Assembly (NCBI RefSeq): GCF_003813775.1
Contig: NZ_RPDH01000002.1
Coordinates: forward strand, 930,001-994,000
Reading direction: 5' to 3'
Source of the DNA: Chitinophaga lutea
Lineage (GTDB): Bacteria > Bacteroidota > Bacteroidia > Chitinophagales > Chitinophagaceae
DNA length: 64,000 bases
In this document: piece after piece, positions 33,776 through 43,398 of the stretch
Position numbering within the stretch: position 1 is the stretch's first letter
Layout: each line of letters begins with the position of its first letter
The notes under the pieces: generated by a model
Told to the model about the DNA's origin: nothing
What the model saw: only the letters and a program-made list of their open reading frames with translations
The model's database searches: none
Made by a program: the position numbers and the translations under genes

Positions 33776-35118
33776 AACACACAGTTGAAGAAGGTGTAAT
33801 AAGGTTCGCCGGTGATCATCCGCTGCACCAGCAGGGCCAGCTCGCGGATGTGATAATCGCCCCACATGCAGGATTCCCCGCAGGGCACCTTGCTGCCCGG
33901 CGGCGTATAGTCCCAGCCGTTAGGCCGGTGATAGATGGTATGCAGCAGCAGTCCTTCATGGTTCGGGTCCGTACTGAGATACGGGGGCTCTAAAAGCGTT
34001 TGCAGTACGGTGAGGCCAGCCTGCATATACCGCCGCCCGCTCTCCCCGCCGAGATATTTGCCGAAGCGGATGAGGCCCTGCGCCGCGATGGCGGCTGCCG
34101 AACTGTCCACCGGCTCAAAGGCGTTGAAAGGATCGGCAGGACGGTCGAGATAATCCCCCAGATGCGCCAGGCCCGGCGCACCGGTATCCCAATAAGGCAC
34201 ACCGTCGGTGGGTGTTTGCTGCATATAAAACTCGCAGGTGGCGCGGGCCGCTTTTTCCATCCAGGCCAGTTCCGCCTGCTCCGCCCTGCCCGACAGAAAC
34301 TCCAGCTCTTCGGCAAAGCCCAGCATGGCCCAGGCGAGGCCGCGCGTCCAGGTGCTGAAACCGGAATAACCCTGTTGCGCATTGGGCGCGCGGAATTGAC
34401 CGTCGTTGGTATTGAAGATGCATTCATGCGCCGTTCTGCCCGGCAATGTATCATAAGCGTCGCGGCTTTCGCCATAGTAGATATTAAAACGGGCGGTGGA
34501 CTGCATGTGCTGCAGCGCACGGGCTTTCAGGTTGATGCGCACGTCGTTCTCGCCCTGCAGCACATGGCCGAGGGCATCGCTGAGCATCAGGATGCGGCAC
34601 GAACGGATGGTATCTACAAACAGCGAATGCGGGCCGTTGAAAGAATAGATGTAACCGCCGTCTTTAACGGGCGTCCACCGTGCGGCCTGCACCGCGCCGG
34701 ACACTTTCAGCGCCAGTTCGTAATACCGCTGCTCCCATTCGCTGTGCGGGATGCGTCCCTCTTTCATGAGGCGCAGCAGGTTGCCGTAAGTACTCACGTT
34801 GTTGAAACCATGATCGTGCACGCCGGTATGGCTGAGGTGCGGCGCCATGAAGGCCGTGGTTTTGCTCCGGCCGGCCTGCAGGAATTCCCCGTCGTCGGTG
34901 GCGTCGAACTGCAGGATCGCCGAGCCGTACTGAAAACCCTGCGTCCACTCCGTCCAGCCGCGGGTGGTGTATTTCCCTTCGCGTGTGAAAACGGGCGCGC
35001 CGTTGGCCGTATTGCAGTGCTGTTCGATGTGGTGGATCTTGGCGGCAGACAGTTGCCAGAATTGCTGCAGCGATGCCGCCAGTTGCTGAGGCTGTAATGC
35101 TTCGTTAATCTTTATCAT
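33772..35118 (-). CDS. GH88-like unsaturated glucuronyl hydrolase
   Basis: A 448-residue (alpha/alpha)6 protein. Both catalytic aspartates of GH88 seem present: Asp102 in VHDHGFN and Asp169 in LFVDTIRSCRIL, 67 residues apart, near the spacing in the Bacillus enzyme. TWTRGLAWAMLGFAEE and PVDSSAAAIAAQGLIRF are further family landmarks, as is a C-terminal GESCMWGDYHIREL. No signal peptide is seen, so it would act in the cytosol on imported oligosaccharides left by a polysaccharide lyase. It is the first gene of a five-gene operon. GH105 is a less likely alternative. Confidence 0.82.
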   Translation of the reverse strand: MIKINEALQPQQLAASLQQFWQLSAAKIHHIEQHCNTANGAPVFTREGKYTTRGWTEWTQGFQYGSAILQFDATDDGEFLQAGRSKTTAFMAPHLSHTGVHDHGFNNVSTYGNLLRLMKEGRIPHSEWEQRYYELALKVSGAVQAARWTPVKDGGYIYSFNGPHSLFVDTIRSCRILMLSDALGHVLQGENDVRINLKARALQHMQSTARFNIYYGESRDAYDTLPGRTAHECIFNTNDGQFRAPNAQQGYSGFSTWTRGLAWAMLGFAEELEFLSGRAEQAELAWMEKAARATCEFYMQQTPTDGVPYWDTGAPGLAHLGDYLDRPADPFNAFEPVDSSAAAIAAQGLIRFGKYLGGESGRRYMQAGLTVLQTLLEPPYLSTDPNHEGLLLHTIYHRPNGWDYTPPGSKVPCGESCMWGDYHIRELALLVQRMITGEPYYTFFNCVL

Positions 35119-35368
35119 TCCGTGGAAATTTTGGCCCGGGTGGGATTGCGCTGCGTCAGGTTTTCGATGATTGTGCCGATGGGGAAATACCGTGCTGAAA
35201 GTGGAATGACTGGCTGTTACGTCTTGTTATTGGAAGATAGGGCAAAAAAATCAGGAAAAGAAACCGGGCGGGAAAATTTCATATCCCGGTAACGGGCATA
35301 CGCAGTTCAGCGCTGCGCGGGTACGCTGACATACAACGGCCAGCTGCAGATAGCCGACCAGCACCTGC

Positions 35369-36238
35369 TCAGCCGTTCCCGCCCTCCCTCCGTTTGCGCG
35401 CCTGGATGGTTTTCAGGTAGCCCGTCGGTGTTTGGCCGGTAAACTTTCCGAACACCCGCGAAAAATGGCTCTGGTCCGAAAAACCAGTCATGTAAGCGAT
35501 TTCAGTAAGCGTATACTTGCCTGCTTCCATCAGCTTCTGCGCTTTTTCAATCCGTTGTTTGCGGATGTATTCGCCGAAAGTGAGGTCGTCGAAATAACGG
35601 GAAAATTCGCGCGACAGGTAAGAGGGGTTCACTTCGAGCATCGCCGATATCTCTTTCAGGCTCATTGCGAGGTTGGTATCCACCTGGTCCTGTATGATGG
35701 CGGCAATTTCTTTCACCCATTCCGGCCGCTTCTGCCGGTCGCTGTACCGCCGTGAAATAAAATCGTGGAACACTTCCATCAGCACCTGTTCCGAATACTG
35801 GCGGGTGTGTTTTTCGTGCTGCAGGTGTTTGGCCCAGCTGTAAAGCGCATCGTAGATCACGAGCCCCTGCGTGAGCAGCGCCTGATCGTCGTGGATATTA
35901 TACGCCATGCCCGCCGCAATGGCCCAGAGACCGGCAGCTTCAGGTGCAAAATCGTGCCGGTCCGTGTCGGCGCCGCGCACGATATCGGCCATCGTTTGCA
36001 GGGCAGGCTCTTTGAGCTGGTGTTTTTTGAGGAAATAGTCGAAGGTGCAGCGATCGTCGTAATGACTGTATTCCACGCCGCTGACGTCGAACGGGATGGC
36101 GTTTTCTTTCTGGGCGGTGGCGGTTACTTCGTTGTCCGGCACGAACAGTATTTCCGCCTGTGCGTCGATAAAGCGAAGAATAAGCCATGGACAGGCAATC
36201 CTGTCTATTTTAGGCCGCTGACGGGTGACCCATTTCAT
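35369..36238 (-). CDS. ChrB-domain / AraC-type HTH fusion regulator
   Basis: The first ~135 residues match the C-terminal domain of the chromate resistance protein ChrB: MKWVTRQRPKIDRIACPWLILRF, EILFVPDNEV, YDDRCTFDYFL, IVRGADTDRHDFAPEAAGL and LVIYDALYSWAK. Residues ~185-283 are an AraC/XylS double helix-turn-helix: SLKEISAMLEVNPSYLSREF and YTLTEIAYMTGFSDQSHFSRVFGKFTG. No ChrA transporter is nearby. The next gene downstream on the same strand was not found within the 250-bp gap, but the uronate operon begins 250 bp on in the same direction and is a candidate target. That link is inference. Both domain calls are strong. Confidence 0.88.
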   Translation of the reverse strand: MKWVTRQRPKIDRIACPWLILRFIDAQAEILFVPDNEVTATAQKENAIPFDVSGVEYSHYDDRCTFDYFLKKHQLKEPALQTMADIVRGADTDRHDFAPEAAGLWAIAAGMAYNIHDDQALLTQGLVIYDALYSWAKHLQHEKHTRQYSEQVLMEVFHDFISRRYSDRQKRPEWVKEIAAIIQDQVDTNLAMSLKEISAMLEVNPSYLSREFSRYFDDLTFGEYIRKQRIEKAQKLMEAGKYTLTEIAYMTGFSDQSHFSRVFGKFTGQTPTGYLKTIQARKRREGGNG

Positions 36239-36382
36239 AACAAAACGAATATAGTGATGTTGTTGCGGCGGCTGTTTGGAGATGACGGCCGCTGTCCTTT
36301 CCGGGGAAAAGATAATACATTTTCCGGGCAGCGGCGAGGGGAAGATGAAAGTAACGGTTCTGCACGGGCCGGTTCGGCGCCG

Positions 36383-37405
36383 TCAGAACCTCGGTGGGTC
36401 TTCCGGCACGTCGAGTATCTGCACGCAGGATGATGGCCCCAGGTCGGGATCTTTCCACTGATGCAGGGCCCACACCACTTTTTTGTCGGGCGTTATTTCA
36501 ATCAGCTGCACCACCTTATCCCAGTCTTCTTTCCGCAGAAAACCGCCCCAGTTACAGATCACGGTGTTGCCGTTCTTCAGCCGGCTGACCTGGTGCACCG
36601 TGTAAAGCGGAAACCCGGGCAGGTCGTCTTTATTCACTTCCCATACCGTTTCTCCTTTTGCATTCACTTCTTTCACATAACCGTGCTGGTTGCCGCTGAT
36701 CAGCGTATTACCGTTGCTGAGCCGCAGGGCGGCCCAGGCGGAGGGCGCGTTTACCGAAAAGACAGGCTGCCAGTTGCGGTCGTATTCCACCACTTTGCCC
36801 ATGTTCAGATGCGCCAGCAGGTAAGTGCCGGCCTTCGTCATGCGGATGTTCCGGAACTGGCCGTGCACGCTCTTCGGATCGTCCGGCCGCGCGGTGGGTA
36901 CTACCTGCTCCATTTCTGTTTTCCCCGTGCGGCGGTTTACCAGCAATACTTTGGCCGGCGTACCGTTGACGCAAAGGAGCACTTTGTCTGCACCCACAGG
37001 TTGTGCAGAATGGCATTCCGTACCGGCGGGACATTTATAATCCCATACGATTTTTTTGGCGGGCGTCACTTCCGCCGCTCCGGTTTTATAGGCGTACACT
37101 ACGTTTCCGTTGGGCAGCAGGTGAATGTCGCTGTACTCGTTAAGCTGACCAGCTTCGTCTTTGATGGGAATGGCGTATTGCCAGGCTATTTTTCCTTTTT
37201 TGATGAGATAGACGGTTTGGGAGTCCTTCCGGGTGTCCCACTGGCCGCTGAAAAGAAAGTCGTGTTGCGCCATACCTTTCCCCGGCAAATGATCAGGGAC
37301 CGCCGCTCTTGCGGCAGGGCGCGGTTTGGGCGGAGGTTTGGGGGCCGTTGTGTCCTGCGCATAGGATGCCGCGCTGCACAACATACAGATCATCCATGTT
37401 TTCAT
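36383..37405 (-). CDS. Secreted beta-propeller protein (PQQ-like/arylsulfotransferase-like)
   Basis: A 340-residue protein beginning MKTWMICMLCSAASYAQ, a signal peptide, followed by a proline-rich linker. The remainder is a series of propeller-blade repeats with recurring NGN turns: DIHLLPNGNVVYAYKTG, ALRLSNGNTLISGNQHG, VSRLKNGNTVICNWGG and the paired KKIVWDY, GETVWEV and KKVVWALHQW strands. This resembles the arylsulfotransferase N-terminal/PQQ propeller group, but no catalytic residues could be assigned. ATG 37405 starts the signal peptide; the longer open frame to 37528 lies in non-signal sequence. An NTF2-like secreted protein lies 50 bp upstream. Function unknown. Confidence 0.75.
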   Translation of the reverse strand: MKTWMICMLCSAASYAQDTTAPKPPPKPRPAARAAVPDHLPGKGMAQHDFLFSGQWDTRKDSQTVYLIKKGKIAWQYAIPIKDEAGQLNEYSDIHLLPNGNVVYAYKTGAAEVTPAKKIVWDYKCPAGTECHSAQPVGADKVLLCVNGTPAKVLLVNRRTGKTEMEQVVPTARPDDPKSVHGQFRNIRMTKAGTYLLAHLNMGKVVEYDRNWQPVFSVNAPSAWAALRLSNGNTLISGNQHGYVKEVNAKGETVWEVNKDDLPGFPLYTVHQVSRLKNGNTVICNWGGFLRKEDWDKVVQLIEITPDKKVVWALHQWKDPDLGPSSCVQILDVPEDPPRF

Positions 37406-37455
37406 ATACGGGAATTTGATTTGCAAACGTTTGCAATGCCAGGACAAAAAAAAAG

Positions 37456-37896
37456 TTACGGTGCAGGCACCGGCACTTTTACAGCCTGGCGGCCGATCAG
37501 TTTCCACTGTCCGTTTTCTTTGCCCCAAACGAGCATTACGTACAGGTTCACGTTGCCGGGCTTGCCGCCGTCGTTGGTCTGTGCGCTGAGCGTATGCCGC
37601 ACGATCGCCGTATGCCCGGTGATGATGATGGTTTGCGCGGAAAGGTCCATCGTCACAAAATCGGAATGCCCGCTCACAAAGTTGCCGATGAAAGAAGCGC
37701 GGTCTTCGACGCGGCCGTTGGAGTGACCATACGTGAGAGTGGCGCCGGTGACTTTTTCGAGGCCCGTTTTATCGGCATCTATCATCGCCTTGCGGAGCGC
37801 ATCCACGGCTTTGGCCACGGCGGCTTCGTCTTTCGACTGGGCGGCGGCCACATTAAAAAGGGAACTGAACATAAGAAGGGCAAATAATTGTTTCAT
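37456..37896 (-). CDS. Secreted NTF2-like (SnoaL/DUF4440) protein
   Basis: A 146-residue protein with signal peptide MKQLFALLMFSSLFNVAAAQ followed by the NTF2-like fold of DUF4440: DEAAVAKAVDALRKAMIDAD, LEKVTGATLTYGHSNGRVED, SFIGNFVSG, TIIITGHTAIVRHTL and ENGQWKLIGRQAVKV. Such domains bind small ligands or act as uncharacterised enzymes in the periplasm. The next ORF, a propeller protein, follows after 50 bp on the same strand and may be co-transcribed. Start ATG 37896 is at the signal peptide. Confidence 0.82.
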   Translation of the reverse strand: MKQLFALLMFSSLFNVAAAQSKDEAAVAKAVDALRKAMIDADKTGLEKVTGATLTYGHSNGRVEDRASFIGNFVSGHSDFVTMDLSAQTIIITGHTAIVRHTLSAQTNDGGKPGNVNLYVMLVWGKENGQWKLIGRQAVKVPVPAP

Positions 37897-38091
37897 GTTT
37901 TCATTTTTGTGGAACTCCTTCCAAATTACAATTTTTTTGAGCATTGCAAGGGGGAAAAAGACGGGTCGCCGGCGGGTTGTTTTCAGCGGGCCCTGATGGG
38001 ATACGCCTGCTCCGTGCCGGCACGGAAAAAGTAACCGTATGCCCCACCGGCCCGTCTTCGCCGAATACGGTAAAATTCTTAGCTTGCAGGG

Positions 38092-39039
38092 ATGAAAACA
38101 CTACAGATCGCCACCGCTCAATTTGAGAATAGCAGCGGTGATAAAGCATATAATTTATCCGTTATCCGCCAGCTCGCCACAAAAGCCGCCGCGGACGGCG
38201 CAGACGTAATCGCCTTCCATGAATGTTCCATTACCGGGTACACATTTGCCCGGCACCTCGACAAAGCGCAGATGCTCGACCTCGCAGAAGAAATCCCGGA
38301 CGGCCCGAGCATTCAGGCCCTGATCGCCATCGCCCGGGAAGCCGGCATCGTGATACTGGCGGGACTGTTTGAGAAAGACGCCGCCGGCGGGTTATACAAA
38401 GCCTATGTGTGCGTGGACGGGAACGGCCTCATCGCCAAATACCGCAAACTGCACCCGTTCATCAATCCATACCTTACGCCGGGCGACCGGTACGTGGTAT
38501 TCGACCTGCTGGGCTGGAAATGCGGCATCCTCATCTGCTACGACAACAATATCATCGAAAACGTAAGAGCCACTACCCTGCTGGGCGCGGACATTATCTT
38601 TATGCCGCATGTCACCATGTGCACCCCGTCCACACGCCCCGGCGCAGGTTTTGTAGACCCGGCCCTCTGGGAAAACAGGCATGCCGACCCTACCACGCTG
38701 CGCCAGGAATTCGACGGTCTCAAGGGCCGTGCGTGGCTGATGAAGTGGCTGCCCGCACGGGCGTACGACAACGCGATCTACGCCGTGTTCTCCAACCCCA
38801 TCGGCATGGACGATGACCAGCTCAAAAACGGCTGCTCCATGATACTGGATCCCTTCGGAGACATCATTGCCGAATGCAGGAAACTGGATAACGATTATGC
38901 CATCGCCACCATCACGCCCGAAAAGCTGACACTGGCAGGTGGCTACCGCTATAAAAAAGCGAGGAACCCTGCGCTGTACAGGGATATCATCGGGCAGGCG
39001 AATACGCCGGAGCAGAAGGTGGTGTGGATGAAGGGGTGA
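38092..39039 (+). CDS. Nitrilase-superfamily carbon-nitrogen hydrolase
   Basis: A 315-residue cytosolic amidohydrolase with the complete catalytic triad of the superfamily: Glu44 (IAFHECSITGYTF), Lys119 (KYRKLHPFINPYL) and Cys149 (GILICYDNNIIEN). It hydrolyses or condenses C-N bonds; the subfamily looks closest to aliphatic or N-carbamoyl/putrescine-type amidases, but the substrate cannot be read from sequence. Start ATG 38092 follows ACGGTAAAATTC and TAGCTTGC, a -7-like box (38080-38087) ending four bases before the ATG. A strong bidirectional terminator separates it from convergent metY. Confidence 0.88.
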   Translation: MKTLQIATAQFENSSGDKAYNLSVIRQLATKAAADGADVIAFHECSITGYTFARHLDKAQMLDLAEEIPDGPSIQALIAIAREAGIVILAGLFEKDAAGGLYKAYVCVDGNGLIAKYRKLHPFINPYLTPGDRYVVFDLLGWKCGILICYDNNIIENVRATTLLGADIIFMPHVTMCTPSTRPGAGFVDPALWENRHADPTTLRQEFDGLKGRAWLMKWLPARAYDNAIYAVFSNPIGMDDDQLKNGCSMILDPFGDIIAECRKLDNDYAIATITPEKLTLAGGYRYKKARNPALYRDIIGQANTPEQKVVWMKG

Positions 39040-39085
39040 TTCCAAAGCGGGAACAATACAATGTGCCCGTCCCGAAGAAGATATT

Positions 39086-39115
39086 AAAAAGCCTGCGGCA
39101 TCCCGCAGGCTTTTT
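39086..39115. terminator. Bidirectional Rho-independent terminator
   Basis: A perfect 13-bp stem, AAAAAGCCTGCGG at 39086-39098 with CCGCAGGCTTTTT at 39103-39115, closes on a four-base loop. A and T runs flank it on both strands, so it serves the convergent nitrilase and metY genes. Confidence 0.93.
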
Positions 39116-39118
39116 AGT

Positions 39119-40462
<1,344 letters not shown>

Positions 40463-40581
40463 TTTTAGCATTCCAAAATAAAAACTGCGGAACATCAAGA
40501 AAAGGCTGCGTTTGATCAAGGAGGCACCTTCCGCATGAAGGGTTTTGCCTTGCTTTGTACCGGACAACAAACCGTACTTAT

Positions 40582-41091
40582 ATGAAACATATCACATCTG
40601 CCGTTTTCATGATGCTCTGCATCACGCTACTGTCCTTCCGGGCGCATGCCGGCGGGGACTACTTTAAAGTATACCTGAACAACAAGCTCATCCTGGAGAA
40701 AAATCTATGGGACCCGCTGAACCTGGAACATCTGCAGCTCGGCAAAGCGAACGTCAACGACAAACTGACTTTCCACTTCAGCCACTGCGGCAAGCTGGGC
40801 AACGACCGGAAGATCACCGTCAAAGATGCCAAAGGGAATGCCGTCAAAGAATGGAAATTCCCCGATGCCCCGGGCAGCAGGCAGTCCGGCATGACCATCG
40901 CCGTAAAGGACATCCTGGACCTGCAGCAAAGCGACCTGCAATTTTTCTATTCCGCCAAAGAATTGCCGAAAGGGCAGCTGGTGGGTTTGTTCAAGGTCAA
41001 TGGCAAAACGGCTTTTAACCAGGCAACCGCACCGGAACACCGCCGGTCAGCCGCTCTCCTTCCGTCGAAACGTACATCCGCCGTATTGTAG
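40582..41091 (+). CDS. Hypothetical secreted protein, 169 residues
   Basis: From ATG 40582 the product has a signal peptide (MKHITSAVFMMLCITLLSF, cleavage near HAGG) and a ~120-residue beta-rich domain: YFKVYLNNKLILEKNLW, KLTFHFSHCGKLGNDRKITV and SDLQFFYSAKELPKGQLVGLF. A basic, low-complexity tail follows. I do not recognise a family. It is a single-gene unit with its own terminator at 41109. Confidence 0.7.
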   Translation: MKHITSAVFMMLCITLLSFRAHAGGDYFKVYLNNKLILEKNLWDPLNLEHLQLGKANVNDKLTFHFSHCGKLGNDRKITVKDAKGNAVKEWKFPDAPGSRQSGMTIAVKDILDLQQSDLQFFYSAKELPKGQLVGLFKVNGKTAFNQATAPEHRRSAALLPSKRTSAVL

Positions 41092-41108
41092 TGAACAATG
41101 TAAATGTT

Positions 41109-41142
41109 ACGCCCCGGCTGCTTCGGCAGTTCGGGGCGTTTT
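41109..41142 (+). terminator. Rho-independent terminator after 40582 gene
   Basis: ACGCCCCG at 41109-41116 pairs with CGGGGCGT at 41132-41139, with an inner CTG/CAG stem, and the hairpin runs into TTTT. Confidence 0.85.
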
Positions 41143-41284
41143 CTATGTTAAAGGCCGACTGGTTACGATAATGTGCTGCCAACTGGTGTATCCGTCCGTC
41201 TGCTGTGTATGAGTAACATGGATGATGCCCGGTCCAATTTTGTAGCGGCAGCGCGGCATCTCCCGAAATTGACTATTTTTATGT

Positions 41285-41749
41285 ATGTCGCGCACCTATC
41301 GCATCAAAGCCACGCAGGTACTGCCTGTGAGCCAGCAGCAGGCCTGGGATTATTTCAGCAATCCCAACAACCTCCAGCATATCACCCCGCCTTCCATGGG
41401 CTTTACCGTGACCAGTGAAACCGATGAAGGGCGTATTTACCCCGGCCTCATCATCGAATACCGCATCAAACCCGTGCTGGGCATTCCCGTGTACTGGATG
41501 ACGGAAATCACACACGTGCGGCCGTTTGAATTTTTCGTGGACGAGCAGCGTTACGGCCCGTACAGCCTCTGGCACCATCAGCACCATTTCAACCCGGTGG
41601 CCGGCGGCGTGGAAATGACAGACATCGTGCATTACCGCATTCCGCTGGGCATGCTGGGCGACCTCGCCAATGCGATGTTCGTCCGGCGCAAACTGGATAC
41701 GCTTTTCGAGTACCGGCGAAACATCATTCCAAAACTTTTGTTAACTTAA
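41285..41749 (+). CDS. SRPBCC family protein (ligand-binding START-like fold)
   Basis: A 154-residue cytosolic protein with the helix-grip arrangement of SRPBCC proteins: TQVLPVSQQQAWDYFSNPNNLQHITPPSMGF at the start, IEYRIKPVLGIPVYWMTEI, LWHHQHHFNPVAGGVEMTDIVHYRIPLG, and the C-terminal helix VRRKLDTLFEYRR. Such proteins bind hydrophobic ligands. The ATG at 41285 has a second out-of-frame ATG four bases upstream; TATTTTTA (41274-41281) sits immediately before it. The next gene follows after 25 bp. Ligand unknown. Confidence 0.85.
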   Translation: MSRTYRIKATQVLPVSQQQAWDYFSNPNNLQHITPPSMGFTVTSETDEGRIYPGLIIEYRIKPVLGIPVYWMTEITHVRPFEFFVDEQRYGPYSLWHHQHHFNPVAGGVEMTDIVHYRIPLGMLGDLANAMFVRRKLDTLFEYRRNIIPKLLLT

Positions 41750-41774
41750 CGGTTCAATTTGTACTATCCCTCGT

Positions 41775-42245
41775 ATGTTCCGTTTGTTAAACATGATGGA
41801 CTGGTTTGGTCCGCTCCCCGTTTTTGAGAAAGTCTACTGGTGTATCGCCATTTTTTTCTCCCTCTTGTTTCTTGTTCAGAATACCCTCAGCCTTTTCGGC
41901 GGAGCGCTCGACGACGCCACCGGCGATGTGATGGATATGCCGGATGAAGTAGCCGGCTTCCGTTTTTTTACCCTGCGCAACCTGTTCGGTTTTTTCACCG
42001 TGGCGGGATGGGCCGGACTGGCCAGTATCAGCAGCCGCTTTGCTCCCTGGCTGACCCTGCTGCTGTCCGTTATCGCCGGCCTGTTGATGATGCTGATGAT
42101 GGCGGCCCTGTTTTATTACACCGGCAAAATGGCCTACAGCAGCCTGGTGAAAACGGATGATACACCACAAACGACGGCAGATTCCCCTCAACAGCGGCCC
42201 GGTTCTTCCGTATCGCCGACTGCGCCTGCTGACGGGGATAATTGA
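41775..42245 (+). CDS. Membrane protein resembling the N-terminal part of NfeD/YqiJ-like proteins
   Basis: A 156-residue protein with three predicted transmembrane helices (about 20-42, 69-85 and 91-113): VYWCIAIFFSLLFLVQNTLSLFGG, FRFFTLRNLFGFFTVAGWAGLAS and WLTLLLSVIAGLLMMLMMAALFYY. It has an acidic loop between the first two and a disordered Ser/Pro/Thr-rich tail. This resembles membrane proteins that normally continue into an OB-fold and sit beside flotillin; here neither the OB-fold nor a flotillin gene is present. The similarity is by eye and tentative. A terminator follows at 42272. Confidence 0.6.
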   Translation: MFRLLNMMDWFGPLPVFEKVYWCIAIFFSLLFLVQNTLSLFGGALDDATGDVMDMPDEVAGFRFFTLRNLFGFFTVAGWAGLASISSRFAPWLTLLLSVIAGLLMMLMMAALFYYTGKMAYSSLVKTDDTPQTTADSPQQRPGSSVSPTAPADGDN

Positions 42246-42271
42246 CCATACAAGAAAGATAACATAGCATA

Positions 42272-42302
42272 AAAAAAGCCCTGCAAATGGCGGGGCTTTT
42301 TT
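42272..42302. terminator. Rho-independent terminator
   Basis: AAAAAAGCCCTG pairs with CGGGGCTTTTTT (one G-T pair) around a seven-base loop, with A and T runs on both sides. It ends the 41285-42245 unit. Confidence 0.85.
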
Positions 42303-42333
42303 ATATTTTGAGGAGCCTAAAAAACAAGCCCGC

Positions 42334-43392
42334 ATGAAAAAAATATTCCTGTTATTGCTCCTTGGCACGTGTATCGACACCAGTGCGCAAACTTATGTAG
42401 CCCAGCTGGACAAACGGGTGATGATCATGGACAATCCTCCTTTCCCCGAATGCCATGCTTCCACCATCGTGCTGCTGCCGAAAAACCGGCAGATAGCCGC
42501 CTGGTTCGGCGGAACGGAAGAAGGGCATAAAGACGTAGGCATCTGGGTCGCGACCTGTGAAGACGGTAAATGGAGCGCGCCGAAAGAAGTTGCCAACGGC
42601 GTGATCGACGAAACATTGCGGTATCCCTGCTGGAACCCGGTACTGTTCAGGACCAAAGCCGGCAAGCTGTTTTTATATTACAAAGTAGGCCCCAACCCGC
42701 GGGAATGGTGGGGTATGATGATGCAATCCGCCAATAACGGCAAAACCTGGAGCAAACCCGAAAAACTGCCCGACGGTATGCTGGGGCCTATCAAAAACAA
42801 ACCCGTGCAGCTGAAGAACGGCGATATCCTTTATCCCACCAGCACGGAAAGCACTACCGGCAACATCTGGCACATCCATCTCGAAAAGTCGGATAAAGAC
42901 GCCCGCAACTGGACGCGCATCCCGATCAATAACGACACCTTCCAGGTGATACAGCCGAGCATCCTGGAATATCCCAACGATTCGATGCAACTGCTGAGCA
43001 GAAGCCGGCAGAATTATGTGGTGCAAACCTGGTCCACCGACAAAGGCGCCACCTGGGGCCCGCTGAGCGTGACGACGCTGCCCAACCCCAATTCAGGCAC
43101 TGATGCGGTTACCCTCAAAAACGGGCTGCAGGCGATCGTGTACAACCCGTTGCGCAAAGGCGAAGGCCGCTCCAAACTGTTTGTCGCCATTTCGAGCGAC
43201 GGGCAGCAATGGAAACCCGTGTTTTCACTGGAGAATGAAACAAAAGGCGAATACAGCTATCCTGCCATCGTACAGGGCGAAGACGAACGCATCCATATTA
43301 CGTATACGGCAGACCGTAAGAATATCCGGTATGTGATATTGCGGATCGAACAATCCAAAATCAACGAGCCGCTGAAGCCGGAGGAAAAGTAG
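42334..43392 (+). CDS. Secreted sialidase-like (BNR repeat) exo-glycosidase
   Basis: A 352-residue protein with signal peptide MKKIFLLLLLGTCIDTSAQ and a six-bladed sialidase-like propeller. Asp-box-like turns are visible (SANNGKTWSKP, STDKGATWGP, SSDGQQWKPV). So are the family stretches PPFPECHASTIVLLPKNRQIAAWFGG, LRYPCWNPVLF, GPIKNKPVQLKNGDILYP and GLQAIVYNPLRKGEGRSKL. Members of this BNR group include true sialidases and glycosidases of other specificity. No sialic acid catabolism gene is nearby, so sialidase activity is not assured. ATATTTTG lies at about 42303, 23 bp before the ATG. Confidence 0.8.
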   Translation: MKKIFLLLLLGTCIDTSAQTYVAQLDKRVMIMDNPPFPECHASTIVLLPKNRQIAAWFGGTEEGHKDVGIWVATCEDGKWSAPKEVANGVIDETLRYPCWNPVLFRTKAGKLFLYYKVGPNPREWWGMMMQSANNGKTWSKPEKLPDGMLGPIKNKPVQLKNGDILYPTSTESTTGNIWHIHLEKSDKDARNWTRIPINNDTFQVIQPSILEYPNDSMQLLSRSRQNYVVQTWSTDKGATWGPLSVTTLPNPNSGTDAVTLKNGLQAIVYNPLRKGEGRSKLFVAISSDGQQWKPVFSLENETKGEYSYPAIVQGEDERIHITYTADRKNIRYVILRIEQSKINEPLKPEEK

Positions 43393-43398
43393 GCGGTA

